From assembly GCF_041601295.1 (NCBI RefSeq), contig NZ_JBFIII010000033.1, forward strand, positions 1-28,918: DNA of 28,918 nt, read 5' to 3'. The position numbers and the translations under genes were made by a program. Origin of the DNA: Immundisolibacter sp. GTDB taxonomy: Bacteria; Pseudomonadota; Gammaproteobacteria; Immundisolibacterales; Immundisolibacteraceae. Positions 6,209 to 14,370 of the stretch are shown here, in pieces. Within the stretch, counting starts at the first letter, position 1. Every line of letters starts with the position of its first letter. The notes beneath the pieces are model-generated. The model searched no databases, was not told the origin of the DNA, and saw only the letters and a program-made list of their open reading frames with translations.

Positions 6209-7978
6209 TCAGCCGTGTGGCGCGCCCATCGGAATGACCGGCACCAGCAGATGCGAGGCGTGGTCCTTGTCGCGATACAGCTTGTAGTAGGTCAGGGTCA
6301 TGCTGGGCAGGGGCCCCATCACGTTCATACGGTGATGCCAGGGGATGTCGATCGGGTCGCAGGTGGAGATTTCCAGCTCCATTCGCTCGCCGGGCCGGAA
6401 CACATACGAGATGGACGGGAAGCCAATCGAATACTCGTTGACCTCGCCCGGCACCACCGGCTGTGGGTCGATATGCGTCTGCACCGGATTCCAGGCCGTT
6501 GATTTTTCGGCATCCAGCGCCCGGTGTGAGGCCTTGAGTACCCCACGGCACAGCGGGAAGCGCTCGCCGCCCGGCCCGACTGCCCACAGTTTGGCAATGA
6601 AAGTCGCATCCGGCTGATCCAGCGCCGCGTGCAGGTTCAGCACCACAGGTCCCGTGACCTCCATCGGCCCGCTCATCGGCGGCGTCGAATAGCGCACCGA
6701 ATTGCGTTCGGTGGAGATGATCGGCGGGCGGTGTACCAGCGGGTCGGGGTCCGCGTCGGTGGGTTCGGGCAGCGGCGTGAGCGCCCCGAACGGGCGCAGG
6801 TAGAGCTTGGTCCACTGGGTGCGGGCCAGCGGCCATTCGTGCTCGAAGCGGTACTGATTGATGCCCATCACGAACAGGCGGATGGGTGGCTCATCCATGA
6901 TTCCGGTGTCGACGCCCTTCATCCAGTGGTCGTACCAGCGCAGGGCCTCGTACTTGAGCTCCGGCGGGCCGGGCAGGGCGGTATGGATGTGGTGGCCGAA
7001 GATGGAGGCCTTCTTGGGCACCGTCAGCGTCGGGTCGTTCATGTCGTCCCAGACGGCTTGCATGAACGGCTTGAAGAACGGAATCCAGCAGCTGGCCGTG
7101 TACACCGGCACGGTGATCTTGCTGACCTTGTCGCGTGAGCGGCGACGGGCCCAGAAATCCGTGTTGGTCGGATGCAGCAACTGGTCGAAAAAGGCTGTCT
7201 TGCGCCGCGCCAGCACGCGAACGTAGTTGGTGTTGAGCGCGATGTCCTTGGTGCTGGCGATGGCGTTGAAGCGCGCTTCGAGTTCCTCTGGCGAGTACAG
7301 CTGTTCGGATTCCGACACCGTGGTGTGCGCCGGAATTTCGCGTTCCAGTTCCCACCAGAACGGCTGGATCACGCCGCCCTCGTAGGCCACGCCATAAAGA
7401 TCGTTGGCGGCTTCGTAGGGGAAGATGGCGGCCAGGTGCGGTGGTGCCTGGGCGGCCACGAAGCGCTGGATCATGCCGAACCAGGAGATGCCCATCATGC
7501 CGACCTTGCCGCTGCACCAGGGCTGCTCGGCAATCCACTCCACGATGTCGTGGCCGTCCTCCTGCTCCTGAACGCTGAACGGACCGTTCCAGGCGCCTTC
7601 GGACTTGCCCAGACCGCGCTCGTCCGGGATCACGTACACGTAACCGCGCTTGACGAAAAACTCGATGTCACCGGCCTCGACGTTATGGTCGAACACCCAC
7701 GAGTTGATCGGCTGGGCCGGAATGGGTGCCGACTGGCAGTCCTTGCCATAAGCCGACAGCGCCAGCAGGCCCGGGAACTTGCCGGGTGCGTCCGGCCGGA
7801 ACACGTCCGCGCGCAGTGTGACGCCGTCGCGCATTTTCAGCGGCACGTCGCGCTCGATGACCATCGTGTACCGCGGCTTCGACAGCTGGTCGACGTTTTT
7901 GAAGTACTGCGCCTGCCAGTAGGCTGGACGGGGCAGGTCGACCGCCGCCAGGCCGCGTTCGAGTTCGGCGTCATTCAT
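6209..7978 (-). CDS. CocE/NonD family hydrolase (X-Pro dipeptidyl-peptidase S15-like)
   Basis: A 589-residue alpha/beta-hydrolase with a C-terminal jelly-roll domain, as in cocaine esterase CocE and S15 peptidases. The N-terminal motif VPLKMRDGVTLRADVFRPD is typical. The nucleophile is S165 in GISWFG; oxyanion and strand motifs PDERGLGKSEG (118–128) and YEAANDLYG (188–196) precede and follow it. The C-terminal domain starts near residue 400 and includes the STPPMSGPMEVTGP motif. Family members cleave esters or amides; the substrate here is unknown. Where CocE has its catalytic Asp (motif GWYD) this protein has CWIP (297–300), so the charge relay must differ or be weakened; H329/H330 are histidine candidates. 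No signal peptide is seen, so it is probably cytosolic. The start is supported by GAGGAG 9 nt upstream. Confidence 0.88.
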   Translation of the reverse strand: MNDAELERGLAAVDLPRPAYWQAQYFKNVDQLSKPRYTMVIERDVPLKMRDGVTLRADVFRPDAPGKFPGLLALSAYGKDCQSAPIPAQPINSWVFDHNVEAGDIEFFVKRGYVYVIPDERGLGKSEGAWNGPFSVQEQEDGHDIVEWIAEQPWCSGKVGMMGISWFGMIQRFVAAQAPPHLAAIFPYEAANDLYGVAYEGGVIQPFWWELEREIPAHTTVSESEQLYSPEELEARFNAIASTKDIALNTNYVRVLARRKTAFFDQLLHPTNTDFWARRRSRDKVSKITVPVYTASCWIPFFKPFMQAVWDDMNDPTLTVPKKASIFGHHIHTALPGPPELKYEALRWYDHWMKGVDTGIMDEPPIRLFVMGINQYRFEHEWPLARTQWTKLYLRPFGALTPLPEPTDADPDPLVHRPPIISTERNSVRYSTPPMSGPMEVTGPVVLNLHAALDQPDATFIAKLWAVGPGGERFPLCRGVLKASHRALDAEKSTAWNPVQTHIDPQPVVPGEVNEYSIGFPSISYVFRPGERMELEISTCDPIDIPWHHRMNVMGPLPSMTLTYYKLYRDKDHASHLLVPVIPMGAPHG

Positions 7979-8153
7979 CGTCGTGGTCTCCTCAGGCTTT
8001 GTTTGTCGTGAGCCTCTTGGGCTGCGGACATGATGCCATCCTGTGCGATCGGTTGCGTGCGCGCGCCGTCACGGACCGCCTTCGTCCACGGTTTTAATGT
8101 GCCCACCCGGGCGGCGTTGCTCGCAGCCCGCTGCAACGATCGCAGGGACGACC

Positions 8154-8555
8154 TCAGCGAGCGAAATTCATGGCCAGGTTGGCCGCGGTGACCAGGCCCA
8201 CAACAACCAGGAACCCGGTCAGCCACAAGACTCGAATTCGATTGACCTCCAGGCGCCTGATCAATTGCGCACCCTGATCGGCAAGAGCTCTGATCAGGTT
8301 CGAGGACTCAAGCATCTGGCGGTGCAGCTCCGCTATTTCCGATTCCGCGGCTGCCAGTTGCGACTGAAGCACACAGATAGGTTGTGTTTCGGATGCAGGC
8401 GCTGGCGGTAAGCCTGCCGCCGGCGCGTGGGCTGACGACGGCCGTTTCGCTACGGTACTCCACAGCTTCATGGCCCCATCGGCGACCTTGGGTGCGTTGC
8501 TGATGACATCGCCCCAGGGAACCATTTTCAGTACGGAGAACCAACCGATAGCCAT
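8154..8555 (-). CDS. Uncharacterised tail-anchored coiled-coil protein, 133 aa
   Basis: I do not recognise a named family. The N-terminus (MAIGWFSVLKMVPWGDVISN, with KVADGAMKLWSTV after it) is an amphipathic, conserved-looking segment that I associate with a recurrent hypothetical protein of Proteobacteria, from memory only. A Pro/Ala-rich linker (about 38–57) leads into a likely coiled coil (60–105, LQSQLAAAESEIAELHRQM and on) and a single C-terminal membrane helix (about 109–130). This predicts a membrane-anchored protein with its helical stalk in the cytoplasm. The start at 8555 is preferred over longer frames because AGGGAAG lies upstream and the extension looks non-coding. It lies 94 nt downstream of the 173-aa membrane protein on the same strand. 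Confidence 0.72.
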   Translation of the reverse strand: MAIGWFSVLKMVPWGDVISNAPKVADGAMKLWSTVAKRPSSAHAPAAGLPPAPASETQPICVLQSQLAAAESEIAELHRQMLESSNLIRALADQGAQLIRRLEVNRIRVLWLTGFLVVVGLVTAANLAMNFAR

Positions 8556-8649
8556 ATGTCTGTCTTCCCTGGATGTGGGCGGTCGAACGTTGGGGTTCAG
8601 GCGATTACACGGCTTGGTAGCACACGTGGCCGCCGACGCACGCTTGGCG

Positions 8650-9171
8650 CTACTCGCGGTGTGCGAGACCCCGGGACAGGAACAGGTATAGCCCAAAAAT
8701 CAAGCCCAGGAGACCACCCAGTCCGCCGTTGATGGTGATTTCCCTGAGCCCTAAGGCGGTGCCCGACAGGTGCAATCGATAACCCTGGGCGTAGGCTTTG
8801 AAGCCTTCCGGAAGGATGCCGGAGAACATCGAGTACGCGCTTTCCAGCATCCAGGCCCAAAAGGCGACCAGTGCCAGCCAGAAGAATGGGCGACTCCATT
8901 TCTGAATGGCGGTTGACCATGCCTCGCCTGAGCCCGGTCTCCTGTATGGGATCAGCGCCAGGGCGTAGGCAAGAAATGGGACGACGAACAATAGAACGGC
9001 ACTGACTCGTCCAGTGCTGACGGTCAAAAGATCGTGACCTTGCAGGCTCAGTTCGAAAGCAAACAGGCTGGAACATTGTGCGCAGAACACAGTGAGCCAG
9101 AATTTCTCGATTGCCCACGCGACCATGAACCACAGCGTGCACAGCGTAAACGGAACCGCTAGTTGCTGCAT
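8650..9171 (-). CDS. Uncharacterised four-helix membrane protein, 173 aa
   Basis: No family recognised. Four hydrophobic segments lie near residues 8–30, 57–76, 96–116 and 147–166, with a positively charged loop YRRPGSGEAWSTAIQKWSR between helices 2 and 3. A CxxC pair (C30, C33) sits at the end of helix 1, plus C11 inside it; this could bind metal or form a disulfide, but that is speculation. Glycine-rich helix 4 (GGLGGLLGLIFG) suggests tight packing. The start at 9171 is chosen because GGAG lies 6 nt upstream; a TTG at 9183 would add four residues. It appears to be in one unit with the coiled-coil protein downstream. Confidence 0.72.
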   Translation of the reverse strand: MQQLAVPFTLCTLWFMVAWAIEKFWLTVFCAQCSSLFAFELSLQGHDLLTVSTGRVSAVLLFVVPFLAYALALIPYRRPGSGEAWSTAIQKWSRPFFWLALVAFWAWMLESAYSMFSGILPEGFKAYAQGYRLHLSGTALGLREITINGGLGGLLGLIFGLYLFLSRGLAHRE

Positions 9172-9311
9172 GCAGGACTCCAAGTTGCTTTGATGTGGGC
9201 GCCGACGTTATTAAGCCACTTGGCCGGCGGACGGGTCGACGAGTTTGGTCGGTGCAGGTGCTGAGCCCGAATGGGCAGAGCCTCGGCCAGCCTTTCCCCG
9301 GGTCCGAGCAC

Positions 9312-9635
9312 TCAGTTGGGTTTGTTCTTCAGTGTTTTGCCCTGTGGCTCCATCGAATGCGTATTGCGGTGGTCGACACCGTGGTCGGGCGCGTGCTCCA
9401 GCTGTTGCTCCTGGGCGCGGGAATGATCAAGACCCTGGTCTGACTCGCGTTCGGTCGCGCGCTCCAGGCCCCGCTCGGCATCCGGCAGCGACTGGCGGTT
9501 GCTACTGGCCGGTGGTGCGCCGACATGATCAATGTGACTGCCGGCCCCGTGTGGGCCCTTCGGGGCTGCCGTGGCACTGCCGGCGGTCGCGAGCAATGCG
9601 ATGGCGGCGCAGGTGGTTTTCCAGTGGCTGCTCAT
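9312..9635 (-). CDS. Small secreted His/Asp-rich protein, unknown function, 107 aa
   Basis: No named family. A signal peptide is clear: charged start (SSHWK), hydrophobic core (AAIALLATAG) and a probable cleavage site after ATA near residue 23. The mature part is short, hydrophilic and rich in His, Asp, Glu and Arg (AERGLERATERESDQG, LDHSRAQEQQLEHAPDHG, VDHRNTH), with recurring ER and DH pairs and no cysteine, so it is probably disordered; metal binding or periplasmic stress roles are possible but unproven. The start at 9635 is selected over a longer frame because of the signal peptide and an AGGAA ribosome site 8 nt upstream. It lies 88 nt downstream of lon on the same strand and may be read with it. 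Confidence 0.7.
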   Translation of the reverse strand: MSSHWKTTCAAIALLATAGSATAAPKGPHGAGSHIDHVGAPPASSNRQSLPDAERGLERATERESDQGLDHSRAQEQQLEHAPDHGVDHRNTHSMEPQGKTLKNKPN

Positions 9636-9723
9636 AAGTCGGTTCCTGTGGTCGGTGGCCGGACCGCAACGTGCTGCCCGGCGTCGGTTTGGACTCCCAT
9701 GATTGGCTTGCTTCGCGTCGCGA

Positions 9724-12111
9724 TCAACCGCCGTCTGCCGCCAGCGCATCCGCCGGTGCAGGGCAGTCGAACACGGCGTCCAGGGCCTGGTCCACATTCT
9801 CCAGCCATACGAACTCCAGCTGCTCGCGGGCACTGACCGGGATGTCGTCGTAGTCCTTTTTGTTGCGCGCCGGCAGCATCACGCGACAGATACCGGCACG
9901 GTGGGCGGCGACGATTTTCTCCTTGATGCCACCGACCGGGAGCACCAGGCCGCGCAGGCTGATTTCGCCGGTCATGGCGGTGTCGGCGCGCACACAGCGG
10001 TCGGCGTGCAGCGAATGCAGGGCAACGAACATGGCCACCCCGGCGCTCGGACCATCCTTGGGGATGGCGCCGGCCGGCACATGGACGTGGATGTCGTGCT
10101 TTTCGAAGGAGTCCGGGTCCAGGCCGAGCACGCCGGCGCGGGCCTTGAGCAGGCTCAGGGCCGCCTGCACGCTCTCCTTCATCACGTCGCCGAGCTGGCC
10201 GGTCAGGATCAGTTTGCCGTTGCCCGGCACGCGACTGGCTTCGATGAACAGGATGTCGCCGCCGACCGGGGTCCAGGCCAGGCCCGTGGCCACGCCCGGC
10301 ATGGCGGTGCGCATGGCCAGTTCCGAGTCGAACTTGCGCGAGCCCAGGATGCCCGGCACGTCGCTGGCATCGATGCGCTGCGCGGCGGTCTCGCCTTCCG
10401 CGACGCGCACCGCGACGTGGCGAAACACGGCGCCGATTTCGCGCTCCAGGTTGCGGCAGCCGGCCTCGCGCGTGTAGCCGTCGATGAGGGTGCTCAGCGC
10501 CGCGTCGGTCAGGTCCACCTGCTCGGCGGTCAGGCCGCTGGCCTTGCGTTGCCGGTCGATCAGGTAGCGGCGCGCGATTTCCAGCTTGTCTTCCTGTGTG
10601 TAGCCGGGCAGTTCGATCACCTCCATGCGGTCGCGCAGCGGTCCGGGGATGCTGTCGAGCACGTTGGCGGTGGCGATGAACATGACCTGTGAAAGATCGA
10701 ACGGCACCGCCAGATAGTTGTCCCGGAAGGTGTGGTTCTGCTCCGGGTCCAGCACTTCCAGCAACGCCGACGACGGGTCGCCGTGAAAGCCCTGGCCGAG
10801 CTTGTCCATCTCGTCGAGCATCAGCACCGGATTTCGCGTGCCGCCCCGGCGGATGGCCTGGATGATGGTGCCAGGCAGGGCGCCGACGTAGGTGCGGCGG
10901 TGGCCGCGAATCTCCGCCTCGTCATGCACGCCGCCCAGCGACACGCGCAGGAACTCGCGGCCCATGGCGCGGGCGATGCTCTGGCCAAGCGAGGTCTTGC
11001 CGACGCCGGGCGGGCCGACAAAGCACAGGATCGGACTCTTGCCCTCGGGGCTTAGTTTGCGCACGGCCAGATGCTCCAGGATGCGCCGCTTGACCTTTTC
11101 AAGGCCCCAGTGGTCTTCGTCCAGCACCTGTCGCGCGGCCGGGATGTCCAGGCTGTCGGTGCTGGCGGCGCTCCACGGCAGCTCGGTCAGCCAGTCCAGG
11201 TAGGTGCGCAGCATTGGGTACTCGCCCGACGCCTCCGGCATGCGCTCCAGGCGTTTGAGTTCCTTGCGCGCCTGCTGTTCGACCTCTTTCGGCATGCCGG
11301 CCTTGGCAATGGCCTCGGCGATTTCCTGCACCTCGGCGGCCTGGTCGTCGGCTTCGCCCAGTTCCTTCTGGATGGTTTTCAGCTGTTCGCGCAGCACGAA
11401 TTCGCGCTGGCGTGAGTCCAGCTTCTCGCGCGTCTGCTCGGAGATGTCGCGCGAGATCCTGAGCACCTCGATGCGCCGGGCGAGCAGCTCGGACACGCGC
11501 GTCAGGCGTTGCGGCAGGTCGAGCAGTTCCAGGATTTCCTGCTTTTCCTCCGGCTTGAGGTCCATGTAGCTGATGATCAGGTCGGCCAGCGCCGAGCCGG
11601 CCTGGGTCGCCTGGATGGCGTGTACCAGCTCGGCCGGTGTCTGCGGCAGCAGTTCCAGTGCCTGTAGTGCCTGCTGACGCAGGTTCAGCACGCGTGCCTC
11701 GTCGTCCACGCCGGCTTCCTCGGGGGCCGGCAGGCGCTCCACCCGCGCCATCAGGTACGGGTGACCGGGCACGAAGTCCAGTACCCGAAAGCGTTCCTCG
11801 CCCTGGCATACCAGATGGTGCGCGCCGTCCTGCGCGGATATGAAGCGCAGCACGCTGGCCACGGTGCCGACGCGGTACAGATCGTCCGGGCCGGGCTCGT
11901 CGATGCTGCCGTCCTTTTGCAGCAGCAGCCCGAGCGGGCGATCGCCGCGGGCGGCCTCCTGCGCGGCTTCAACGGAACCCTTGCGGCCCACCGTGAGCGG
12001 CATCACCACGCCCGGAAACAACACCAGGTTGCGTACCGGCAGGATTATGAGCAGGTCATCGGTCACAGTGCCGGCCTCGGGGAAGGCGATTTCGGGGTTG
12101 GCTGAATTCAT
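9724..12111 (-). CDS. lon: ATP-dependent protease Lon
   Basis: Lon is a soluble hexameric AAA+ serine protease that degrades misfolded and regulatory proteins. The 795-residue length is normal. Domains: N-terminal substrate domain (about 20–210, starting LLIILPVRNLVLFPGVVMPL), a coiled-coil linker with VLREQLKTIQKELGE, the AAA+ ATPase with Walker A GPPGVGKTS and Walker B PVLMLDEMDKLG, and the peptidase domain with Ser689 in KDGPSAG and Lys732 in GGIKEK, the catalytic dyad at the same 43-residue spacing as in E. coli Lon. The start at 12111 has GGAG 9 nt upstream and overlaps the hsp20 stop by ATGA. A longer open frame continues upstream but only runs through hsp20 in another frame. Confidence 0.98.
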   Translation of the reverse strand: MNSANPEIAFPEAGTVTDDLLIILPVRNLVLFPGVVMPLTVGRKGSVEAAQEAARGDRPLGLLLQKDGSIDEPGPDDLYRVGTVASVLRFISAQDGAHHLVCQGEERFRVLDFVPGHPYLMARVERLPAPEEAGVDDEARVLNLRQQALQALELLPQTPAELVHAIQATQAGSALADLIISYMDLKPEEKQEILELLDLPQRLTRVSELLARRIEVLRISRDISEQTREKLDSRQREFVLREQLKTIQKELGEADDQAAEVQEIAEAIAKAGMPKEVEQQARKELKRLERMPEASGEYPMLRTYLDWLTELPWSAASTDSLDIPAARQVLDEDHWGLEKVKRRILEHLAVRKLSPEGKSPILCFVGPPGVGKTSLGQSIARAMGREFLRVSLGGVHDEAEIRGHRRTYVGALPGTIIQAIRRGGTRNPVLMLDEMDKLGQGFHGDPSSALLEVLDPEQNHTFRDNYLAVPFDLSQVMFIATANVLDSIPGPLRDRMEVIELPGYTQEDKLEIARRYLIDRQRKASGLTAEQVDLTDAALSTLIDGYTREAGCRNLEREIGAVFRHVAVRVAEGETAAQRIDASDVPGILGSRKFDSELAMRTAMPGVATGLAWTPVGGDILFIEASRVPGNGKLILTGQLGDVMKESVQAALSLLKARAGVLGLDPDSFEKHDIHVHVPAGAIPKDGPSAGVAMFVALHSLHADRCVRADTAMTGEISLRGLVLPVGGIKEKIVAAHRAGICRVMLPARNKKDYDDIPVSAREQLEFVWLENVDQALDAVFDCPAPADALAADGG

Positions 12112-12536
12112 GTTGATTCTCCGGTCAGAGATTCGACCCGGTGCAGCACCAGCACCAGACAGCCGTGACTGAGTTCGTGCTGGCCGATCTGATAGTGGCC
12201 AGGTGGCAGGCGCAGGCGGCGTTCGAAGCGTCCGCGCGGTATTTCGAGGCGCTGCACGTTGTGGCCGCGCAGGCCCGGCGGTAGCCGGCGCTCGCCGGCG
12301 ATGACCAGCATGGCGCCGTCGATGCCGACCTCCAGGCGCTCGGCCGTCACCCCCGGCAGGGCGGCCACGATCACCAGTTCGCGGCCGGCTTGGTAGACGT
12401 CGACCGGCGGACGCCAGGCGCGTCGCGTGGCGCGTCCGCCCGGTGGATCGAAAAACTGCTGTTGCAGCCGGTCGGCCTGGTCGAGCAGAGCGCAGGCCTC
12501 GGCCCACATCCAGCGTTCCAGGTCTCGCGTTGCCAT
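12108..12536 (-). CDS. hsp20: Hsp20/alpha-crystallin family small heat shock protein
   Basis: A 142-residue ATP-independent holdase that binds unfolding proteins in large oligomers. The alpha-crystallin domain spans about residues 42–130: RPPVDVYQAGRELVIVAALPGV opens it, followed by LVIAGERR and a beta-sandwich ending GCLVLVLHR. The N-terminal arm is aromatic (LERWMWAEA, QQQFFDPP), as usual for oligomer assembly. A full AAGGAGG Shine–Dalgarno lies 6 nt before the ATG. Its stop codon overlaps the lon start by four bases, so the chaperone and the protease are made from one transcript and probably coupled in translation. It lies 32 nt after the EEP-family gene. Confidence 0.93.
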   Translation of the reverse strand: MATRDLERWMWAEACALLDQADRLQQQFFDPPGGRATRRAWRPPVDVYQAGRELVIVAALPGVTAERLEVGIDGAMLVIAGERRLPPGLRGHNVQRLEIPRGRFERRLRLPPGHYQIGQHELSHGCLVLVLHRVESLTGEST

Positions 12537-12568
12537 ACCGGTCCTCCTTATGAGTCAGTCGGTCAGGC

Positions 12569-13360
12569 TCAGGCCGCCTGTGGCGTGGCGGCCAGACTGG
12601 CAGCCAGGGCCGGTGGCAAATCCAGTTCCACAGACACCGGCAGGTGATCGGACATCGGATGGTTCAGTATCTGCGCGCGGTGCACTTTCAAGGACGACGA
12701 CACCAGTACATGGTCGAGGTTACGCCGCGGGCGCCAGGACGGGTAGCTGTGACCTTCGGTGTCGGCCACCCGCAAGCCGGCGTGGATCAGCCCCGAGTGA
12801 CGTTCCAGGGGCCAGGCCGGGCAGTTCAGATCGCCGAGCAGGATCAGGTCCTTGCAATGCACGGCCAGCCGCGACAGGTAGCGCAGCTGGCGGAGACGCG
12901 AACGCTGACCCAGCGACAGATGTACCGCCAGCACGTGCAGTGGCCGGGCGGCGCTGCCAAAACTCAGCAGCAACGCGCCGCGTCCCGGCAGAAAGCCCGG
13001 CAGGCGGCACTCGCGAATGCCGGTCGGCGGCAGCCGGCTGAGCACGGCAATGCCGTGGCGAGCCAGCGGTCCGTAATTGCGGTTGACCTGCAGGTGCCAG
13101 TTCGGAAAGCCGGCGCGCTCGGCCAGATACTGGGCCTGGTTCAAAAAGGCGCCGCGGTAGGAGCCGGCGTCGATTTCCTGTAGCGCCACGATGTCGTAAT
13201 CGCGCAGCAAGGTTGCAATCTGGTCGAGGTTGTCGCGGCGGCCCAGAAACGGCAGCACGTGTCGCCAGCCGCGTGTCACGTACTGGCGATAGCGGCGCGT
13301 GTCTATGCCGACCTGGATGTTGTAGGTCAGGACGCGCAAACGGTCTGCGGAATGGGGCAT
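12569..13360 (-). CDS. Endonuclease/exonuclease/phosphatase (EEP) family protein
   Basis: A 263-residue predicted metal-dependent phosphoesterase of the DNase I/exonuclease III/sphingomyelinase fold. Catalytic and metal residues are visible in order: N14 (TYNIQVG), E62 (LQEID), Y96/H102 region, H147 (AVHLSLG), D177 and N179 (GDLN), D216/H217 (LDHV) and the terminal S237-D238-H239 (SDHLP). The family acts on nucleic acid, lipid or inositol phosphate esters; the substrate cannot be told from this sequence. No signal peptide or membrane segment is evident. The start is set at ATG 13360; upstream in-frame sequence runs through a palindromic intergenic region and is unlikely to be coding. It appears to be the first gene of an EEP–hsp20–lon unit. 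Confidence 0.87.
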   Translation of the reverse strand: MPHSADRLRVLTYNIQVGIDTRRYRQYVTRGWRHVLPFLGRRDNLDQIATLLRDYDIVALQEIDAGSYRGAFLNQAQYLAERAGFPNWHLQVNRNYGPLARHGIAVLSRLPPTGIRECRLPGFLPGRGALLLSFGSAARPLHVLAVHLSLGQRSRLRQLRYLSRLAVHCKDLILLGDLNCPAWPLERHSGLIHAGLRVADTEGHSYPSWRPRRNLDHVLVSSSLKVHRAQILNHPMSDHLPVSVELDLPPALAASLAATPQAA

Positions 13361-13423
13361 GGAGTGTCCGGGTGAGGCCGGTGGCCGTGATGGCAAGGCG
13401 TGTAATGCAAGATGGGGCCGGCA

Positions 13424-13447
13424 GGCCGGCGCACAAGTGCGCCGGCC
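13424..13447. repeat. Perfect 24-bp palindrome in the divergent gap between the EEP gene and cysZ
   Basis: GGCCGGCGCAC (13424–13434) and GTGCGCCGGCC (13437–13447) are perfect inverted arms around AA. It lies about 64 nt upstream of the EEP start and 120 nt upstream of cysZ. It may be an operator for a dimeric regulator or an RNA hairpin in one leader; there is no T tract on either side to make it an intrinsic terminator. Confidence 0.6.
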
Positions 13448-13567
13448 AGGACTTGGACCACGCGCGAACGTGCGTGACATGCTGGGGTGCAGGCAGCCGC
13501 CCGGCCGTGATGCCGGTCAGGTGGACTGGCGAATCGTGCCGAGCTGTTTTTTTTGCGGGAGGGAGTC

Positions 13568-14317
13568 ATGTCCATTTTGCGCGCGCCCATGTCCGGTCCC
13601 CGGTGCCTGTGGCTGGGCTTTGCCCGCCTGTTCGATCGCCGCTGGCGCAGCCTGGTGCTGGCGCCGCTGGCCATCAATGCGCTGCTGTTTGGCGCCGGCA
13701 GCGTGTGGGCGGCCGGGCGCGTGCGCAGTGCGGTGCAGTCCTTGCAGAACGCCTTGCCGGGCTGGCTCGACTGGCTGGCGTTTCTCGCCTGGCCGCTGTT
13801 CGCCCTGGTGCTGTTGCTGGTGTTCGTCTACGCCTTTACTGCGCTGGCGAACCTGATCGGGGCGCCGTTCAACGCCGTCCTGGCGGCCCGCGTGCTTGGC
13901 GAGGCGCCGGTTTCGGGCGGTGGCTGGCTTGGCGAGGCCACGCGGGCCGTGGCTAACGAGCTGCGCAAGCTGGCTTATTTTCTGGTGCGGGTGGTGCCGC
14001 TCGGACTGCTGTTATGGGTGCCCGGCGTGAACCTGTTCGCCGGGCCGGTCTGGGTGCTGCTGGGCGCTTGGTTACTGGCGCTGGAGTATCTGGACTACCC
14101 GCTGGCCAATCGTGGACTTGATTTTCGCGCCGTACGGCGGTCTGCCGGCGGGATGCCCTTGCGGACACTGGGTTTCGGGGGCAGCGTGCTGCTGCTGGGC
14201 ATGCTGCCGGTGGTGAACCTGCTGCTCATGCCGGCGGCGGTGATCGGTGCCTGTGTGCTGGTGCGGGATCTACCTGCCGTTTCGCTCGACGCCGGCGGCC
14301 AGGACCTCAGCTCATGA
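13568..14317 (+). CDS. cysZ: Sulfate transporter CysZ / EI24-domain membrane protein
   Basis: A 249-residue inner-membrane protein of the CysZ family, which mediates sulfate uptake feeding cysteine synthesis. Hydrophobic segments are at about residues 28–48, 68–98 (WLAFLAWPLFALVLLLVFVY), 135–175 and 205–235. Family features include the early pattern GFARLFDRRWRSLVLAPLAIN, LIGAPFNAVLAARV after helix 2, the LEYLDYPLANRGLDF motif and a last membrane segment GMLPVVNLLLMPAAVIGA. The start at 13568 follows a GGGAGGGAG Shine–Dalgarno; the ATG 15 nt upstream would overlap it. It is divergent from the EEP–hsp20–lon unit and converges on ald. No other cys genes are in the window. Confidence 0.9.
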   Translation: MSILRAPMSGPRCLWLGFARLFDRRWRSLVLAPLAINALLFGAGSVWAAGRVRSAVQSLQNALPGWLDWLAFLAWPLFALVLLLVFVYAFTALANLIGAPFNAVLAARVLGEAPVSGGGWLGEATRAVANELRKLAYFLVRVVPLGLLLWVPGVNLFAGPVWVLLGAWLLALEYLDYPLANRGLDFRAVRRSAGGMPLRTLGFGGSVLLLGMLPVVNLLLMPAAVIGACVLVRDLPAVSLDAGGQDLSS

Positions 14318-14370
14318 ACAGCCTGCACGCGGTCTCGCGTTGTGAGTACGCAGGTTAACGGCTTGCAGTA

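Noticed and set aside
13388..13411. Sigma-32-like promoter upstream of the EEP–hsp20–lon unit (CTTGCA, 12-nt spacer, CCATCA on the minus strand)
   Set aside because: The -10 part matches CCCCATNT poorly and the spacer is short; not strong enough to annotate.
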